Shown here: positions 16,903-24,948 of the stretch, one piece after another | How positions within the stretch are numbered: the first letter of the stretch is position 1 | Layout of the letters: each line of letters opens with the position of its first letter | Source of the DNA: an uncultured Blautia sp. | Lineage (GTDB): Bacteria; Bacillota; Clostridia; Lachnospirales; Lachnospiraceae | DNA: 37,967 bases | Direction: 5' to 3' | Assembly: GCA_934394545.1 (NCBI GenBank) | Contig: CAKRRG010000026.1 | Span: 1-37,967, forward strand | The notes under the pieces: generated by a model | Database searches by the model: none | What the model was told of the DNA's origin: nothing | Seen by the model: the letters and a program-made list of their open reading frames with translations, nothing else | Position numbers and translations under genes: made by a program

Positions 16903-16931
16903 AGGGGGCTGTAGCGATACAGTCCCTTTTT
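16903..16931 (+). terminator. Terminator-like hairpin between ygeW and arcC
   Basis: GGGGCTGTA pairs with TACAGTCCC (one G-T pair) around a GCGA tetraloop, followed by TTTTTG. It lies inside the operon, so it would make arcC expression partial or conditional. Confidence 0.6.
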
Positions 16932-16957
16932 GTTTCCTTTTTATGGAGGTATTTATC

Positions 16958-17902
16958 ATGTATAAAAGAAAACGTATCGTCGTTGCCCTTGGGGGAAATG
17001 CTCTTGGCAATACCCTTCCGGAACAGATGATCGCAGTAAAATCAACCGCAAAAGCACTCTGCGATCTTATTGAAGAGGGTCATCAGGTCGTTGTAGTTCA
17101 TGGAAACGGCCCACAGGTAGGAATGATCAACAATGCCATGACAGCTCTTACCCATGAAGATTCTGATCAGCCAAATACACCGCTCTCCGTCTGTGTAGCA
17201 ATGAGCCAGGCCTATATCGGCTATGACCTTCAGAATGCTCTTCGTGAGGAGCTTCGCAAACGTGGCTTTATGAGAACACCGGTTGTTACCGTTGTTACCC
17301 AGGTTCGTGTAGACCCTGAAGATCCTGCATTTGAAAATCCAAGCAAACCAATCGGTAAATTCCTGACAAAAGAAGAAGCTGATTTCCAGGCAAAGGCTTA
17401 CGGTCACATTATGAAAGAGGATGCAGGAAGAGGCTATCGCCGTGTAGTAGCTTCTCCAAAGCCAGTTGAAATAGTAGAGCTGGATGCCATTAACAGCCTT
17501 GTAGATGCAAATAAAATCGTTATCTGCTGCGGTGGCGGCGGAATACCGGTTACGCTTGACGGACATCATCTGAAGGGCGCTTCCGCTGTTATAGACAAGG
17601 ATTTCGCAAGCTGCCTGCTGGCGAAACAGCTGGATGCAGATATGCTGATCATTCTTACTGCAGTTGAAAAGGTTGCTGTTAACTTCGGAAAAGAAAACGA
17701 GAAATGGCTGGACGACCTCACGGTTACCCAGGCTAAGAAATATATAGATGAAGGACAGTTCGCTGCCGGCTCCATGTTACCAAAGGTTCAGGCCTGCGTG
17801 GATTTCGCAAGCTCCGGAGCTGGAAGAACCGCTATGATCACACTGCTTGAAAAAGCAAAAGATGGTATTAAAGGAAATACCGGAACACAGATTCATTTAT
17901 AA
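16958..17902 (+). CDS. arcC: ArcC, carbamate kinase
   Basis: Carbamate kinase makes ATP from carbamoyl phosphate and ADP, releasing carbamate (ammonia and CO2), and so gives substrate-level energy. The protein has 314 residues. VVALGGNALG is at the N-terminus, VVHGNGPQVGM near 49-59, the ICCGGGGIPV motif near 190, and DKDFASCLLAKQLDADMLIILT near 212. I begin at the ATG at 16958 because ATGGAGG lies 8 nt upstream; the ATG at 16943 is part of that site. The E. coli island has a carbamate kinase (YqeA) in the matching place. The gene ends at a strong bidirectional terminator that also closes the opposing shell-protein genes. Confidence 0.95.
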   Translation: MYKRKRIVVALGGNALGNTLPEQMIAVKSTAKALCDLIEEGHQVVVVHGNGPQVGMINNAMTALTHEDSDQPNTPLSVCVAMSQAYIGYDLQNALREELRKRGFMRTPVVTVVTQVRVDPEDPAFENPSKPIGKFLTKEEADFQAKAYGHIMKEDAGRGYRRVVASPKPVEIVELDAINSLVDANKIVICCGGGGIPVTLDGHHLKGASAVIDKDFASCLLAKQLDADMLIILTAVEKVAVNFGKENEKWLDDLTVTQAKKYIDEGQFAAGSMLPKVQACVDFASSGAGRTAMITLLEKAKDGIKGNTGTQIHL

Positions 17903-17927
17903 TCTCAAAACAAATCGAATTTTCCAT

Positions 17928-17980
17928 AAAAAAAGACCTTCTGCACGATACTGACAATATCTGCAGAAAGTCTTTTTTAT
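17928..17980 (+). terminator. Bidirectional terminator between arcC and the shell genes
   Basis: A long stem (A-tract plus AGAC and TTCTGCA pairing with TGCAGAA, GTCT and a T-tract, one mismatch) has T-runs on both strands: CTTTTTTATT on the plus and CTTTTTTTATGG on the minus strand. Confidence 0.8.
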
Positions 17981-18267
17981 TATTTATGGTGTTTCTCTTC
18001 CTCTTCTCTCACCAGTCTTGCTGTTTCTTCTGACGGTGCAGGAATCACAGCTGCGGCTACAATCTCACAGAATGGATTCTCCTTCGCAGCATCTACTGCT
18101 GCTTTCACTGCTGCTACATCACCGTTTATAAATATAGTTGCATGGCCTCCGCACTTGGTATGCCAGGTACGGAATTCCACTTCTGATGTTTTCAGCATCT
18201 GGTCAAGGACAACCACTGCATTACAGCTTCCCAAAACCTCTACTAATCCTAATGCTCCATATGACAT
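17980..18267 (-). CDS. BMC-domain microcompartment shell protein (hexamer type), with Cys/His at the pore
   Basis: Proteins of the BMC-H family form hexamers that tile the facets of bacterial microcompartments. The 95 residues cover one BMC domain: ALGLVEVLG at 5-13, then VVVLDQMLKTSEVEF, the pore loop near 38-42, then FINGDVAAVKAAVDAAKE and VAAAVIPAP. Against PduA the pore triplet GSG aligns with CGG (Cys39, Gly40, Gly41), followed by His42, so a cysteine and a histidine may line the pore. The C-terminus is charged (REEEEKHHK). TCAGGAGG precedes the ATG at 18267. It follows the second shell gene by 23 nt on the same strand. A metal or Fe-S site at the pore is a possibility, not shown. Confidence 0.88.
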   Translation of the reverse strand: MSYGALGLVEVLGSCNAVVVLDQMLKTSEVEFRTWHTKCGGHATIFINGDVAAVKAAVDAAKENPFCEIVAAAVIPAPSEETARLVREEEEKHHK

Positions 18268-18290
18268 CTTCTATTTCCTCCTGACATATT

Positions 18291-18590
18291 CTATTTATTA
18301 ATGGTCATCTTAAGTGCCACTTCCGTATCTGCGGTAGGTGATGCGATCACAGTGTGGGAAACCACCTTACCAAGAGACTTCGCTGTCTCTAATGCCACTT
18401 CCATTGCTGCATTTACATCGGATACACTGCCGCGCATTTTCACACATGCGCCGCTTTTCAGTCGGTTACGCTCTACGCTCTGAATGGTTACATTTGCAGC
18501 CTTAGACGCTGCATCAAGAGCAACAAAGCAAGCTACCAGGTTATCCAGCTCAAATACCCCAACTGCCATACCATTATAGTTTTCTGCCAT
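18291..18590 (-). CDS. BMC-domain microcompartment shell protein, second paralogue
   Basis: The 99-residue protein has one BMC domain and no signal. GMAVGVFELDNLVACFVALDA occupies the first strand and helix, then VTIQSVERN, the loop RLKSG (pore triplet K45-S46-G47 by alignment to PduA GSG), ACVKMRGSVSDVNAAMEVAL and VVSHTVIASP. The last residues (VALKMTINK) form a short extra strand. It differs clearly from its neighbour, so the pair could build mixed facets. AAGGAGG lies 7 nt before the ATG, after a leader with promoter TTGTAA-17-TATACT. No vertex (BMC-P/EutN-CcmL) gene is within the window, so the shell set is incomplete here. Confidence 0.88.
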   Translation of the reverse strand: MAENYNGMAVGVFELDNLVACFVALDAASKAANVTIQSVERNRLKSGACVKMRGSVSDVNAAMEVALETAKSLGKVVSHTVIASPTADTEVALKMTINK

Positions 18591-18645
18591 TTTATCCTCC
18601 TTATGAGACGGGAAAATGGTTCTCCCGACTGCTGTCTTTTCTATC

Positions 18646-18674
18646 AGTATACCTTGTTTTTGTCATTATTACAA
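18646..18674 (-). promoter_or_regulatory. Promoter of the two shell-protein genes
   Basis: On the minus strand TTGTAA (18669-18674) and TATACT (18646-18651) are 17 nt apart. The leader is about 50 nt and contains a small CGGGA/TCCCG hairpin before the ribosome site. It gives the shell genes expression independent of arcC and mocA. Confidence 0.65.
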
Positions 18675-18759
18675 GTCATATTTCGTTATAATCTCACAAA
18701 AATACACAACACCCAACACAATCCCACATTTTTTCATGCAAATGTGTCTATTTTTGTTC

Positions 18760-19341
18760 TTACAGCTTAACATCCATATCTGTAAGCTCTTTTTCATCCT
18801 TTACCTTCAAAACCGCGGTATCATCTCTGTGTGCAGTTATTACAGATTTTCCACCTCTGTCCCCGGTAATAGATAGCAATTCCTCATAATATTTTCTTGT
18901 AAAAATACAGGGGTTTCCAAGTTTTCCATCCCAGGAAACACAGGCTATCCCTTTCCCTGTGGTTTTCTGAAGCTCAATAAGCCTGAAAATGGTCTCTGCA
19001 GTAAGCCATGGCTGGTCAGATACGGTAAAAAGGCAGGCATCCATGTCCAGGTTCGCTTTCAGACCAATTCTCAAGGACGAAGAAATTCCCTCATCCGGAT
19101 GTGGATTTCTGTATACATGAGCGCCTGACTTTCTTGCTTCCTGTTCTATTTCATCGTACTGGGTAACGACTGTTATCTCTTTATAACTGCTGCTTTGTTT
19201 TTCAGTTTTTTCCGCTACTACTGTCAGCTTTTCTAAAATATGCCGATACATAGGTTTTCCGTCGATTTCATATAAAAGTTTATTACTTCCAAACCGGCGG
19301 CTATTTCCAGCCGCCAGCATGATCAATGCAAGCTTTCTCAT
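18760..19341 (-). CDS. mocA: MocA-type molybdenum cofactor cytidylyltransferase
   Basis: This is a nucleotidyltransferase that attaches CMP to molybdopterin to give the cytosine dinucleotide form used by xanthine-dehydrogenase-type enzymes; the E. coli island counterpart is YgfJ. The 193 residues start with the signature LAAGNSRRFGSNKLL (9-23), then PHPDEGISSSLRIG, SDQPWLT, the LGNPCIF segment and GDRGGK. Its start overlaps the end of yqeC by 4 nt (ATGA), a sign of translational coupling. The gene is the last in yqeB-yqeC-mocA and ends before the shell-gene promoter region. CMP preference is by family; the GMP form is used by the MobA branch. Confidence 0.9.
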   Translation of the reverse strand: MRKLALIMLAAGNSRRFGSNKLLYEIDGKPMYRHILEKLTVVAEKTEKQSSSYKEITVVTQYDEIEQEARKSGAHVYRNPHPDEGISSSLRIGLKANLDMDACLFTVSDQPWLTAETIFRLIELQKTTGKGIACVSWDGKLGNPCIFTRKYYEELLSITGDRGGKSVITAHRDDTAVLKVKDEKELTDMDVKL

Positions 19342-20060
19342 TTTTCAGCCTCTTTCAAACTGCCATATGCAGCTATGGTGCCTTGCTTTTCCAGATCTTC
19401 TACTATATGCTGTGCCGGCCTTCGATCTGGCAATACATCTGCTTTATTTAAATACACACGGTAAACTTTGTGTTCCACATTTTTGTATAAACCATGAACA
19501 GAAGTTGCAATTTTTTCAATGTCTTCCTCCGTGACAGGTGCATCCAGATTTTTTTTCAGAAAGGCGCTAGTGTATTCTGCCCGGTGAGCAGTTTTACAAA
19601 TGGGCTTTCCCAGACAGTCCAAGCCGATCACACTTACAACCACATCTGCAAAGTCTGGTATTACCGGTTCCCAATCAGCAGGAACTTTTAACGGCATGTG
19701 TTTCGCTCCATCCGCCTCGATCAACATGACATCGCAGAAAGAAACCAGCCTCTGAAGCTGCGTTCCATCTATCGAACATAATTTACCAGATGACTCTTCC
19801 ACATCAGCCACTGCTGCAAATCCATGCTTTTCCAGAATTTCCGAAACCTTTCCAAGCTCTGTGCTTCTTACCAAAGGCAGCCCAGGATCATAGGCCATGT
19901 GGGTTGTCGTTGAAATAATAACTTTCTTGCCCATAGCCTGTAATTCTTCATTCAGACGATAGATCAGGCTGGTTTTTCCTCCTCCGCCTACTACAGCGAT
20001 CACTGGGTATTTCTCTACATCAAGCTTTAACAAATTTAGAAAATATCCGTTCTTATTCAT
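19338..20060 (-). CDS. yqeC: YqeC, selenium-dependent hydroxylase accessory protein
   Basis: YqeC is a P-loop protein found next to selenium-dependent molybdenum hydroxylases; the function is unknown but it is expected to help cofactor maturation. The 240 residues have the Walker A motif VVGGGGKTSL near residue 24-33, then STTTHMA, a Walker B-like VMLIEADGAKHMPLKVP, and NKADVLP in the GTPase-like specificity position. AGGAGGTCTG precedes the ATG. It is 44 nt after yqeB and overlaps mocA by 4 nt. The nucleotide (ATP or GTP) is not decided by the sequence. Family assignment is firm. Confidence 0.9.
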   Translation of the reverse strand: MNKNGYFLNLLKLDVEKYPVIAVVGGGGKTSLIYRLNEELQAMGKKVIISTTTHMAYDPGLPLVRSTELGKVSEILEKHGFAAVADVEESSGKLCSIDGTQLQRLVSFCDVMLIEADGAKHMPLKVPADWEPVIPDFADVVVSVIGLDCLGKPICKTAHRAEYTSAFLKKNLDAPVTEEDIEKIATSVHGLYKNVEHKVYRVYLNKADVLPDRRPAQHIVEDLEKQGTIAAYGSLKEAEK

Positions 20061-20104
20061 CAGACCTCCTTCGCATCAATGTTTTCCAAAAATTCCGGCA
20101 TAAC

Positions 20105-20923
20105 TTATTTCTCCGGCAAAACACCATGGGCAAGCAAGATTTCCACCACACTGCCGGCAATACATCTTGCCTTATCAGAAATAGTGAAACAGTTCTTTTT
20201 CTCTTCTTTTCTGGGGTCGATATCCGCAATTTTCATCCCATGCGGAACCTGGTAGCCTTCCCTTATAATTCCCCGTAATACACCCGTTATAGAGGCTTCT
20301 ACAGGTGTTTCACCCACATAGGCAATTACCTGTCCCTTCTCTACAATGTCTGCGATATGCGCAATATTGCGAATTCTGCCGGCACCTGGAGAATGAATGA
20401 CACGCTCTTTACTTACGCCTCCAACCAACCCTGGTATGCCGGTGTTTGGAACCGCCGGACCTTCTGCAATGATTCTTGCCAGGTCATGACCTCGCATGGT
20501 CTCCACAACATAGTCCACGTCTCTGCCTGCAAAAAAACCAGGTCCAAGACCAATGGTAAGAGGTGCCATATCCTTTGCCGTTCCAAGATTTCGCTTTGCG
20601 AGAATCGCATCTACAAGAGCTGCAGTCTTTCCAACGGCAGACAATTGGCTGATATATTTTCCAGAGGGATCCACCATAAGAGGAATTTCATCCTCCTGCC
20701 ATATTTTTTCACAGGTCTCCAGAGAATCCACACGTCTGCAGGTTACGCCCTCTACCACTGCTTTACCATCGTACACAGCTTCGCAAAATGCCACCTTTCT
20801 TCGAATTGCACTTGGTTTTTCACATTCTAAAATCAATACACGGTAACCGCAGCGGTACAGCCTGTGGATGACTCCACTCGCCAGATCACCACCGCCACGG
20901 ACGATTATGCATTTGTCCTTCAT
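20105..20923 (-). CDS. yqeB: YqeB-type selenium-dependent molybdenum hydroxylase system protein
   Basis: This is a 272-residue cytoplasmic protein of the YqeB (EF2563) family, one of the marker genes for the labile-selenium cofactor of certain molybdenum hydroxylases. It starts with a Rossmann-like VRGGGDLASGVIHRLY, followed by ILECEKPSAIRRKVAFCEAVYDG with one cysteine, PLMVDPSG, TIGLGPGFFAGRDVDYVVET, and GGVSKERVIHSPGAGRI. The role in making or inserting the selenium ligand is known only by gene association. It is the first gene of yqeB-yqeC-mocA. No selD or selA is present in the window, so selenophosphate supply must be encoded elsewhere. Confidence 0.92.
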   Translation of the reverse strand: MKDKCIIVRGGGDLASGVIHRLYRCGYRVLILECEKPSAIRRKVAFCEAVYDGKAVVEGVTCRRVDSLETCEKIWQEDEIPLMVDPSGKYISQLSAVGKTAALVDAILAKRNLGTAKDMAPLTIGLGPGFFAGRDVDYVVETMRGHDLARIIAEGPAVPNTGIPGLVGGVSKERVIHSPGAGRIRNIAHIADIVEKGQVIAYVGETPVEASITGVLRGIIREGYQVPHGMKIADIDPRKEEKKNCFTISDKARCIAGSVVEILLAHGVLPEK

Positions 20924-20957
20924 AATTTTGTCCTGTCCATTTTTCTTATTTTATAAA

Positions 20958-20976
20958 GGCGGGGAAATTCCCCGCC
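20958..20976 (-). terminator. GC-rich hairpin between xdhC and yqeB, weak terminator
   Basis: GGCGGGGAA and TTCCCCGCC form a perfect 9-bp stem with a 1-nt centre; on the minus strand TTTATAAAATAAG follows, so the U-tract is poor. It may only reduce read-through from the xdh operon into yqeB. Confidence 0.5.
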
Positions 20977-21000
20977 CTCTTACATTACTATAACACTCTT

Positions 21001-21501
21001 TTACTTATCCGTACAGTCTCCAGCCAGATTCTCTTTATTTACCTTCTCCACCGCATTCACAATATTTTCATATCCTGTGCAGCGGCAAAGGTTACCTGCC
21101 ATATGCTTACGGATGGCATCTCTTGTAAGCTTCTCACCACGCTCCAAAAGTACCGTAGCAGACATTACAAAACCAGGTGTACAAAAGCCACACTGAATAG
21201 CACCTTCCTCTATAAATGCTTCCTGGATCCTGGTAAGTTCACCATTCTTCTCAAGCCCTTCCAAAGTACGGATGTTTTTGCCTTCCGCCCAGACAGCCAG
21301 GTAAATACAGGAGTCAATGGTCTCACCGTCGATAATTACCGTACAGGCACCACATTCTCCTACCTCGCAGCCCTTTTTCACAGAAGTAAGCCCCAGACGG
21401 TTTCGCAGCATATCAAGAAGAGACTCTCTTACATCCACATACTCGGCCACCTCTTTTCCATTTACGGTACACTGTACCAGCCGCATATCCTTTTTCATCA
21501 C
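21001..21501 (-). CDS. xdhC: Molybdenum hydroxylase [2Fe-2S] small subunit (XdhC type)
   Basis: This small subunit carries two [2Fe-2S] clusters that pass electrons from the molybdenum centre to FAD. Cys45, Cys50, Cys53 and Cys65 form the plant-ferredoxin-type site (GCEVGECGACT). Cys104, Cys107, Cys139 and Cys141 form the second site (CGFC and CRC). The 166 residues are normal. It overlaps xdhB by 4 nt (ATGA), so translation is likely coupled. Here xdhC names the E. coli small subunit, not the XdhC/CoxI maturation family. It is the last gene of the xdhA-xdhB-xdhC transcript. Confidence 0.95.
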   Translation of the reverse strand: MMKKDMRLVQCTVNGKEVAEYVDVRESLLDMLRNRLGLTSVKKGCEVGECGACTVIIDGETIDSCIYLAVWAEGKNIRTLEGLEKNGELTRIQEAFIEEGAIQCGFCTPGFVMSATVLLERGEKLTRDAIRKHMAGNLCRCTGYENIVNAVEKVNKENLAGDCTDK

Positions 21502-22439
21502 TGCGCACCTCCTGTTACATCATCTTCTGCCTGGTTCTTATGGTTGTCTGAAACTGTGACACCAGACACCATACCACGACGAATGCTCTCTTTCAGAGCT
21601 CGGCTTGCAATCTCCCCGCCAATCTGAAGTCGGAAAGCCTTTGACGCTCTCCAGGAATCTCGGGGATTGATTTCTTCTCTTACCAGTTCTTCCATCTTCT
21701 GATACAGTTCTTCGCCAATTTCCATGCCCTTCAGAGCCTCCTCTGTCTTCTGGCAACGGTAAGGCACAGGCGCAGCTACACCAAAGGTAATCCTTACATC
21801 CTCCAGAACCTTTTTCAGAGGATCGATCCTGCTGACTACACTGCAGCTTAAGGTAGCAATGTCCATTGCATTTCGCATGGAATATTTAATATAAAAGCCA
21901 TGATATCCCTGATAGTCCTTTCCCGGAATTACAATATGGGTAAGCACATCACCTGGGTGAAGATCCACCCGACCAGGCCCCAGGTAAAAATCCTTGATCG
22001 GAACCATACGTCCGCCGGTTCCGTCTGCAATACGGAGCATGGCATTCAGGGAAAACAACGTAGGCGCACTGTCAGCGCTGACAGCTCCGTTACATACATT
22101 TCCACCGATTGTTCCGATATTTCGTACTTGCGGACCTCCTACCTGGTCTACTGCTTCCCCCAGGACGGGGATCAGCTTCCGGATCACCGGATCATTTGTC
22201 ACATGGGAAAAAGTGGTTCCCGCGCCAATAAAAATATCACCGGATTCCATCCGCTGGATTCCACGAATCTCTTTAATATCACGGATACTTACCAAAGAAG
22301 TTCCTGCCATTTTCCCTTCCCGGATTTTGATCAGCACATCACTTCCCCCGGAAATCACCCTTGCATCCGGATGCTCCTTCAGAAGCGTCACTGCTTCTTT
22401 AATACTCTCTGCATTATAATAGTTTTCAATATCGTACAT
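21498..22439 (-). CDS. xdhB: Molybdenum hydroxylase FAD-binding subunit (XdhB type)
   Basis: This 313-residue middle subunit of a xanthine-dehydrogenase-type enzyme binds FAD, which takes electrons from the [2Fe-2S] subunit and passes them to NAD or another acceptor. The N-terminal FAD loop is VISGGSDVLIKIR (about 28-40), and the second FAD segment is GGPQVRNIGTIGGNVCNG (about 100-117). A C-terminal CO-dehydrogenase-flavoprotein-like domain ends the protein (RIGGEIASRAL-like). The ATG at 22439 follows AAAGGGGG. It is 17 nt below xdhA and overlaps the small subunit by 4 nt. Confidence 0.95.
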   Translation of the reverse strand: MYDIENYYNAESIKEAVTLLKEHPDARVISGGSDVLIKIREGKMAGTSLVSIRDIKEIRGIQRMESGDIFIGAGTTFSHVTNDPVIRKLIPVLGEAVDQVGGPQVRNIGTIGGNVCNGAVSADSAPTLFSLNAMLRIADGTGGRMVPIKDFYLGPGRVDLHPGDVLTHIVIPGKDYQGYHGFYIKYSMRNAMDIATLSCSVVSRIDPLKKVLEDVRITFGVAAPVPYRCQKTEEALKGMEIGEELYQKMEELVREEINPRDSWRASKAFRLQIGGEIASRALKESIRRGMVSGVTVSDNHKNQAEDDVTGGAQ

Positions 22440-22456
22440 TCCTCATGCCCCCTTTC

Positions 22457-24730
22457 TCAGATCAGTCCGGCTTTTGTAAAGTCTTCAATCAGTCTTTGTG
22501 GTGTAAGAGGAATCTCCGAAAAGCCTACGCCGGTCGCATGAAGCACTGCATTACGGATAGCCGGTGCACCCGGAATTGCCGGAGGTTCTCCCAGGGCTTT
22601 ATTTCCATAAGGTCCCATAGGATCATTTAATTCTACAAACTCTACCGCCAGATCCGGAGTATCCATGGTAGTCATCATTTTATAATCGAGCAAAGTACCA
22701 TTTAACGGTCTTCCAGTCTTCTCATCCAATATAAGCTGCTCAGAAAGTCCATATCCCATTCCCATGGACATGCCGCCATGAACCTGCATTTCTGCAAGCT
22801 GGGGATTAAGGAGGGTTCCACTGTCATGAACATTTATAATATCCAGAACCTTAATCTTTCCAAGCTTCAGATCTACTTCAATATCAACAAAGCAACAGCC
22901 GCTGGCAACTGTATTTTTCTTCACCTGTTTGGAAACCTCTGCAGTAAGAACAGAAGAATTACCAAGACTGTAATAACTCTCCATAGCCAGATTCTCAAGA
23001 GAAATAGCCGGCTTGCCATCTGCCAGGATATAACCATCCTCCAATTCCAGGCGATCTACATTTCCAGGAACCAGCGTTCTTGCATAATCCAGAATCTTCT
23101 GTTTCAGCAGCTGTGCACACTCCTTCACTGCAGTACCGGTAACAAAAGACTGTCTGGATGCATATGCTCCTGTATCAAAAGGCGTAACGTCTGTATCCTG
23201 CTGGCTTACAATATGTACTTTAGAAATATCCATATGCAAGGTTTCTGCTGCCATCTGGGAAAATACTGTGTCTGCCCCTTGTCCGATTTCTGTAGCACCG
23301 ACCTGAAGCTGTACACTTCCATCCTGGTTCAGGGAAAGTCTTGCTCCTGCAATCTCAAGAGAAATCGGCCATACACCAGTCTTATAGGAAAACAGTGCCA
23401 TACCAACGCCTCGTCTGAGTGCTCCTGTCTGATTCTGATAAGCCTTCCGCTTCTCTTCCCAGTGAATATACTCGGCACCCTTCTCCAGACATTCAAAAAT
23501 ACCGTTTGTATTTGCTGCAATTGGCTTCAGATATGCGTCCTCATAATAACCATGTATCAGATTCTTTCTGCGGAATTCCAACGGATCCATGCCAATTTCA
23601 AATGCAATATCATCCATAAAGCACTCTGTTGCAAAACAAACCTGTGGAATACCATAAGCTCTCATTGCACCTGCTGTCGGACAGTTGGTGTAAACGGTAT
23701 AAGCCTCTCCGCGAATATTCGGACAAGCGTACTGAAGCCTGCTGGCAGTCAGTCCATTGGCTGCAATCGCATGCCCGTGAGATGCATAAGCTCCCTGATT
23801 GGAATAACTGGACATTTCCTTTGCCAGAAGATGTCCTTCCTCATCCACTCCTGCAGTCATATCATATTCAATAGAATGACGTGTCCTGGTGTTCGTAAAG
23901 GTCTCCTCACGGGTCAGCTCTATCTTCACCGGACGACCACCTACCTGCATGGTAAGAAAAGCATTCAGAGGCTCATAAAGCACCTCCTGCTTGTTTCCAA
24001 AGCCACCACCTACATATGGCTTGATCACACGGACCTGGCCCCACGGAATCCCCAATGCCTGGCCAACTACACGACGTACAATATGAGGTATCTGTGTGGA
24101 AGAAACTACAACGACACGCCCCTTTTCCATATAGGCATAAGAAATATTATTCTCAATATGGCAATGCTGGACGATAGGCGTCTTATAGCTTCTTTGGATC
24201 TTCACAGAAGCTTCCTCCAGTCCCTTATCCACATCCCCGATCGCGAAGCTGGAACGGGCCAGAATGTTATCCTTCTTATCCAGATGAATGGGGTGTTCGC
24301 TTCCTCTCATGGAAATCCTGGGACTTATCACTACCGGATACTCTTCATATTCTACCTTGATCATTTTCAGCGCCCTTGATGCCGTAACTTCGTCTTCTGC
24401 AACAACAGCTGCAATATCATCGCCATAATACCGCACTCTTCCGGTAAGCAGATTGCGGTCTGCCACATCCTGATGAGCCGGCTCCACAGACCAGGGATGT
24501 CCTGGTGTGGGATAGCAATGATTCGGTACGTCTTTAAAGGTAACTACCTTCACTACGCCGTCCAGAGCTTCTGCCTCACTGGTGTCTATGGATTTCACAA
24601 TGCCATTTCCAATCTTCGCATGATACACCTTGGCTACCAGGCACTTATTCAGAATCAGGTCATCTGTAAATTTCGCACGACCAGTTACCTTCTCATAAGC
24701 GTCAACTCTTGGAACTCTCTTTCCAATCAT
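22457..24730 (-). CDS. xdhA: Molybdenum hydroxylase large subunit (XdhA type)
   Basis: The molybdopterin-binding catalytic subunit of a xanthine-dehydrogenase-like enzyme hydroxylates a purine or other N-heterocycle. The 757 residues start with MIGKRVPRVDAYEKVTG. The Mo-cofactor loop GGGFGNK is at 241-247, then QVGATEIGQGADTVF, and the catalytic glutamate is in ALGEPPAIP (Glu715). I start at the ATG at 24730 with GAAGGTG 7 nt upstream. A longer frame up to 24862 would begin inside the leader structure and adds a basic tail that the family lacks. It has a strong promoter at 25005-25034 and a leader of about 275 nt with two large hairpins, so it is probably regulated at RNA level. The substrate is not decided by sequence. 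Confidence 0.94.
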   Translation of the reverse strand: MIGKRVPRVDAYEKVTGRAKFTDDLILNKCLVAKVYHAKIGNGIVKSIDTSEAEALDGVVKVVTFKDVPNHCYPTPGHPWSVEPAHQDVADRNLLTGRVRYYGDDIAAVVAEDEVTASRALKMIKVEYEEYPVVISPRISMRGSEHPIHLDKKDNILARSSFAIGDVDKGLEEASVKIQRSYKTPIVQHCHIENNISYAYMEKGRVVVVSSTQIPHIVRRVVGQALGIPWGQVRVIKPYVGGGFGNKQEVLYEPLNAFLTMQVGGRPVKIELTREETFTNTRTRHSIEYDMTAGVDEEGHLLAKEMSSYSNQGAYASHGHAIAANGLTASRLQYACPNIRGEAYTVYTNCPTAGAMRAYGIPQVCFATECFMDDIAFEIGMDPLEFRRKNLIHGYYEDAYLKPIAANTNGIFECLEKGAEYIHWEEKRKAYQNQTGALRRGVGMALFSYKTGVWPISLEIAGARLSLNQDGSVQLQVGATEIGQGADTVFSQMAAETLHMDISKVHIVSQQDTDVTPFDTGAYASRQSFVTGTAVKECAQLLKQKILDYARTLVPGNVDRLELEDGYILADGKPAISLENLAMESYYSLGNSSVLTAEVSKQVKKNTVASGCCFVDIEVDLKLGKIKVLDIINVHDSGTLLNPQLAEMQVHGGMSMGMGYGLSEQLILDEKTGRPLNGTLLDYKMMTTMDTPDLAVEFVELNDPMGPYGNKALGEPPAIPGAPAIRNAVLHATGVGFSEIPLTPQRLIEDFTKAGLI

Positions 24731-24847
24731 ATGCTTCACCTTCTTTTTCTTTTTTATCTGCCGATGCCTCCAATCCGCAGAAAATCCGCACAGCAAATGC
24801 TGTCCCTTGTGCTTCTGCACAAGATGATACCGCCCCATAAAAGAATA

Positions 24848-24948
24848 GCCGACGCCGTTCAAAAAACAAGTTTACGGTTCTTCTTTGAACTGGTCGTCGG
24901 CCCTTTACATTACGGCTTCCTATTTCCATAAATAGGAGCCTTTGTAAT
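24848..24948 (-). promoter_or_regulatory. Structured 5' leader of xdhA, possible molybdenum-cofactor (Moco-type) riboswitch
   Basis: On the minus strand, two long hairpins follow each other. The first (24909-24948) pairs ATTAC with GTAAT and GGCTCCTATTT with AAATAGGAAGCC (one bulged A) around a tight loop. Then AATGTAAAGG follows, and the second (24848-24901) pairs GCCGACG with CGTCGGC and, across an internal loop ACCA/GG, GTTCAAA with TTTGAAC. A smaller hairpin CTTGTGC/GCACAAG lies further down. The gene controlled needs molybdenum cofactor. The conserved-looking AAGCC, AAAGGGCCGACGACC pieces recall the Moco RNA class as I remember it; I could not align it to a model. Confidence 0.5.

Noticed and set aside
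17903..18759. A vertex (BMC-P) gene or cargo enzyme beside the shell genes
   Set aside because: The region holds only the terminator, the two single-domain shell genes and their promoter; no short EutN/CcmL-like frame was seen in either strand.
22778..24379. 533-codon reading frame on the plus strand across xdhA
   Set aside because: It is antisense to a well-supported hydroxylase gene with intact motifs; its translation is rich in Cys, His, Asn and Ile with no recognisable domain, and no ribosome site was seen. It is a codon-usage shadow.
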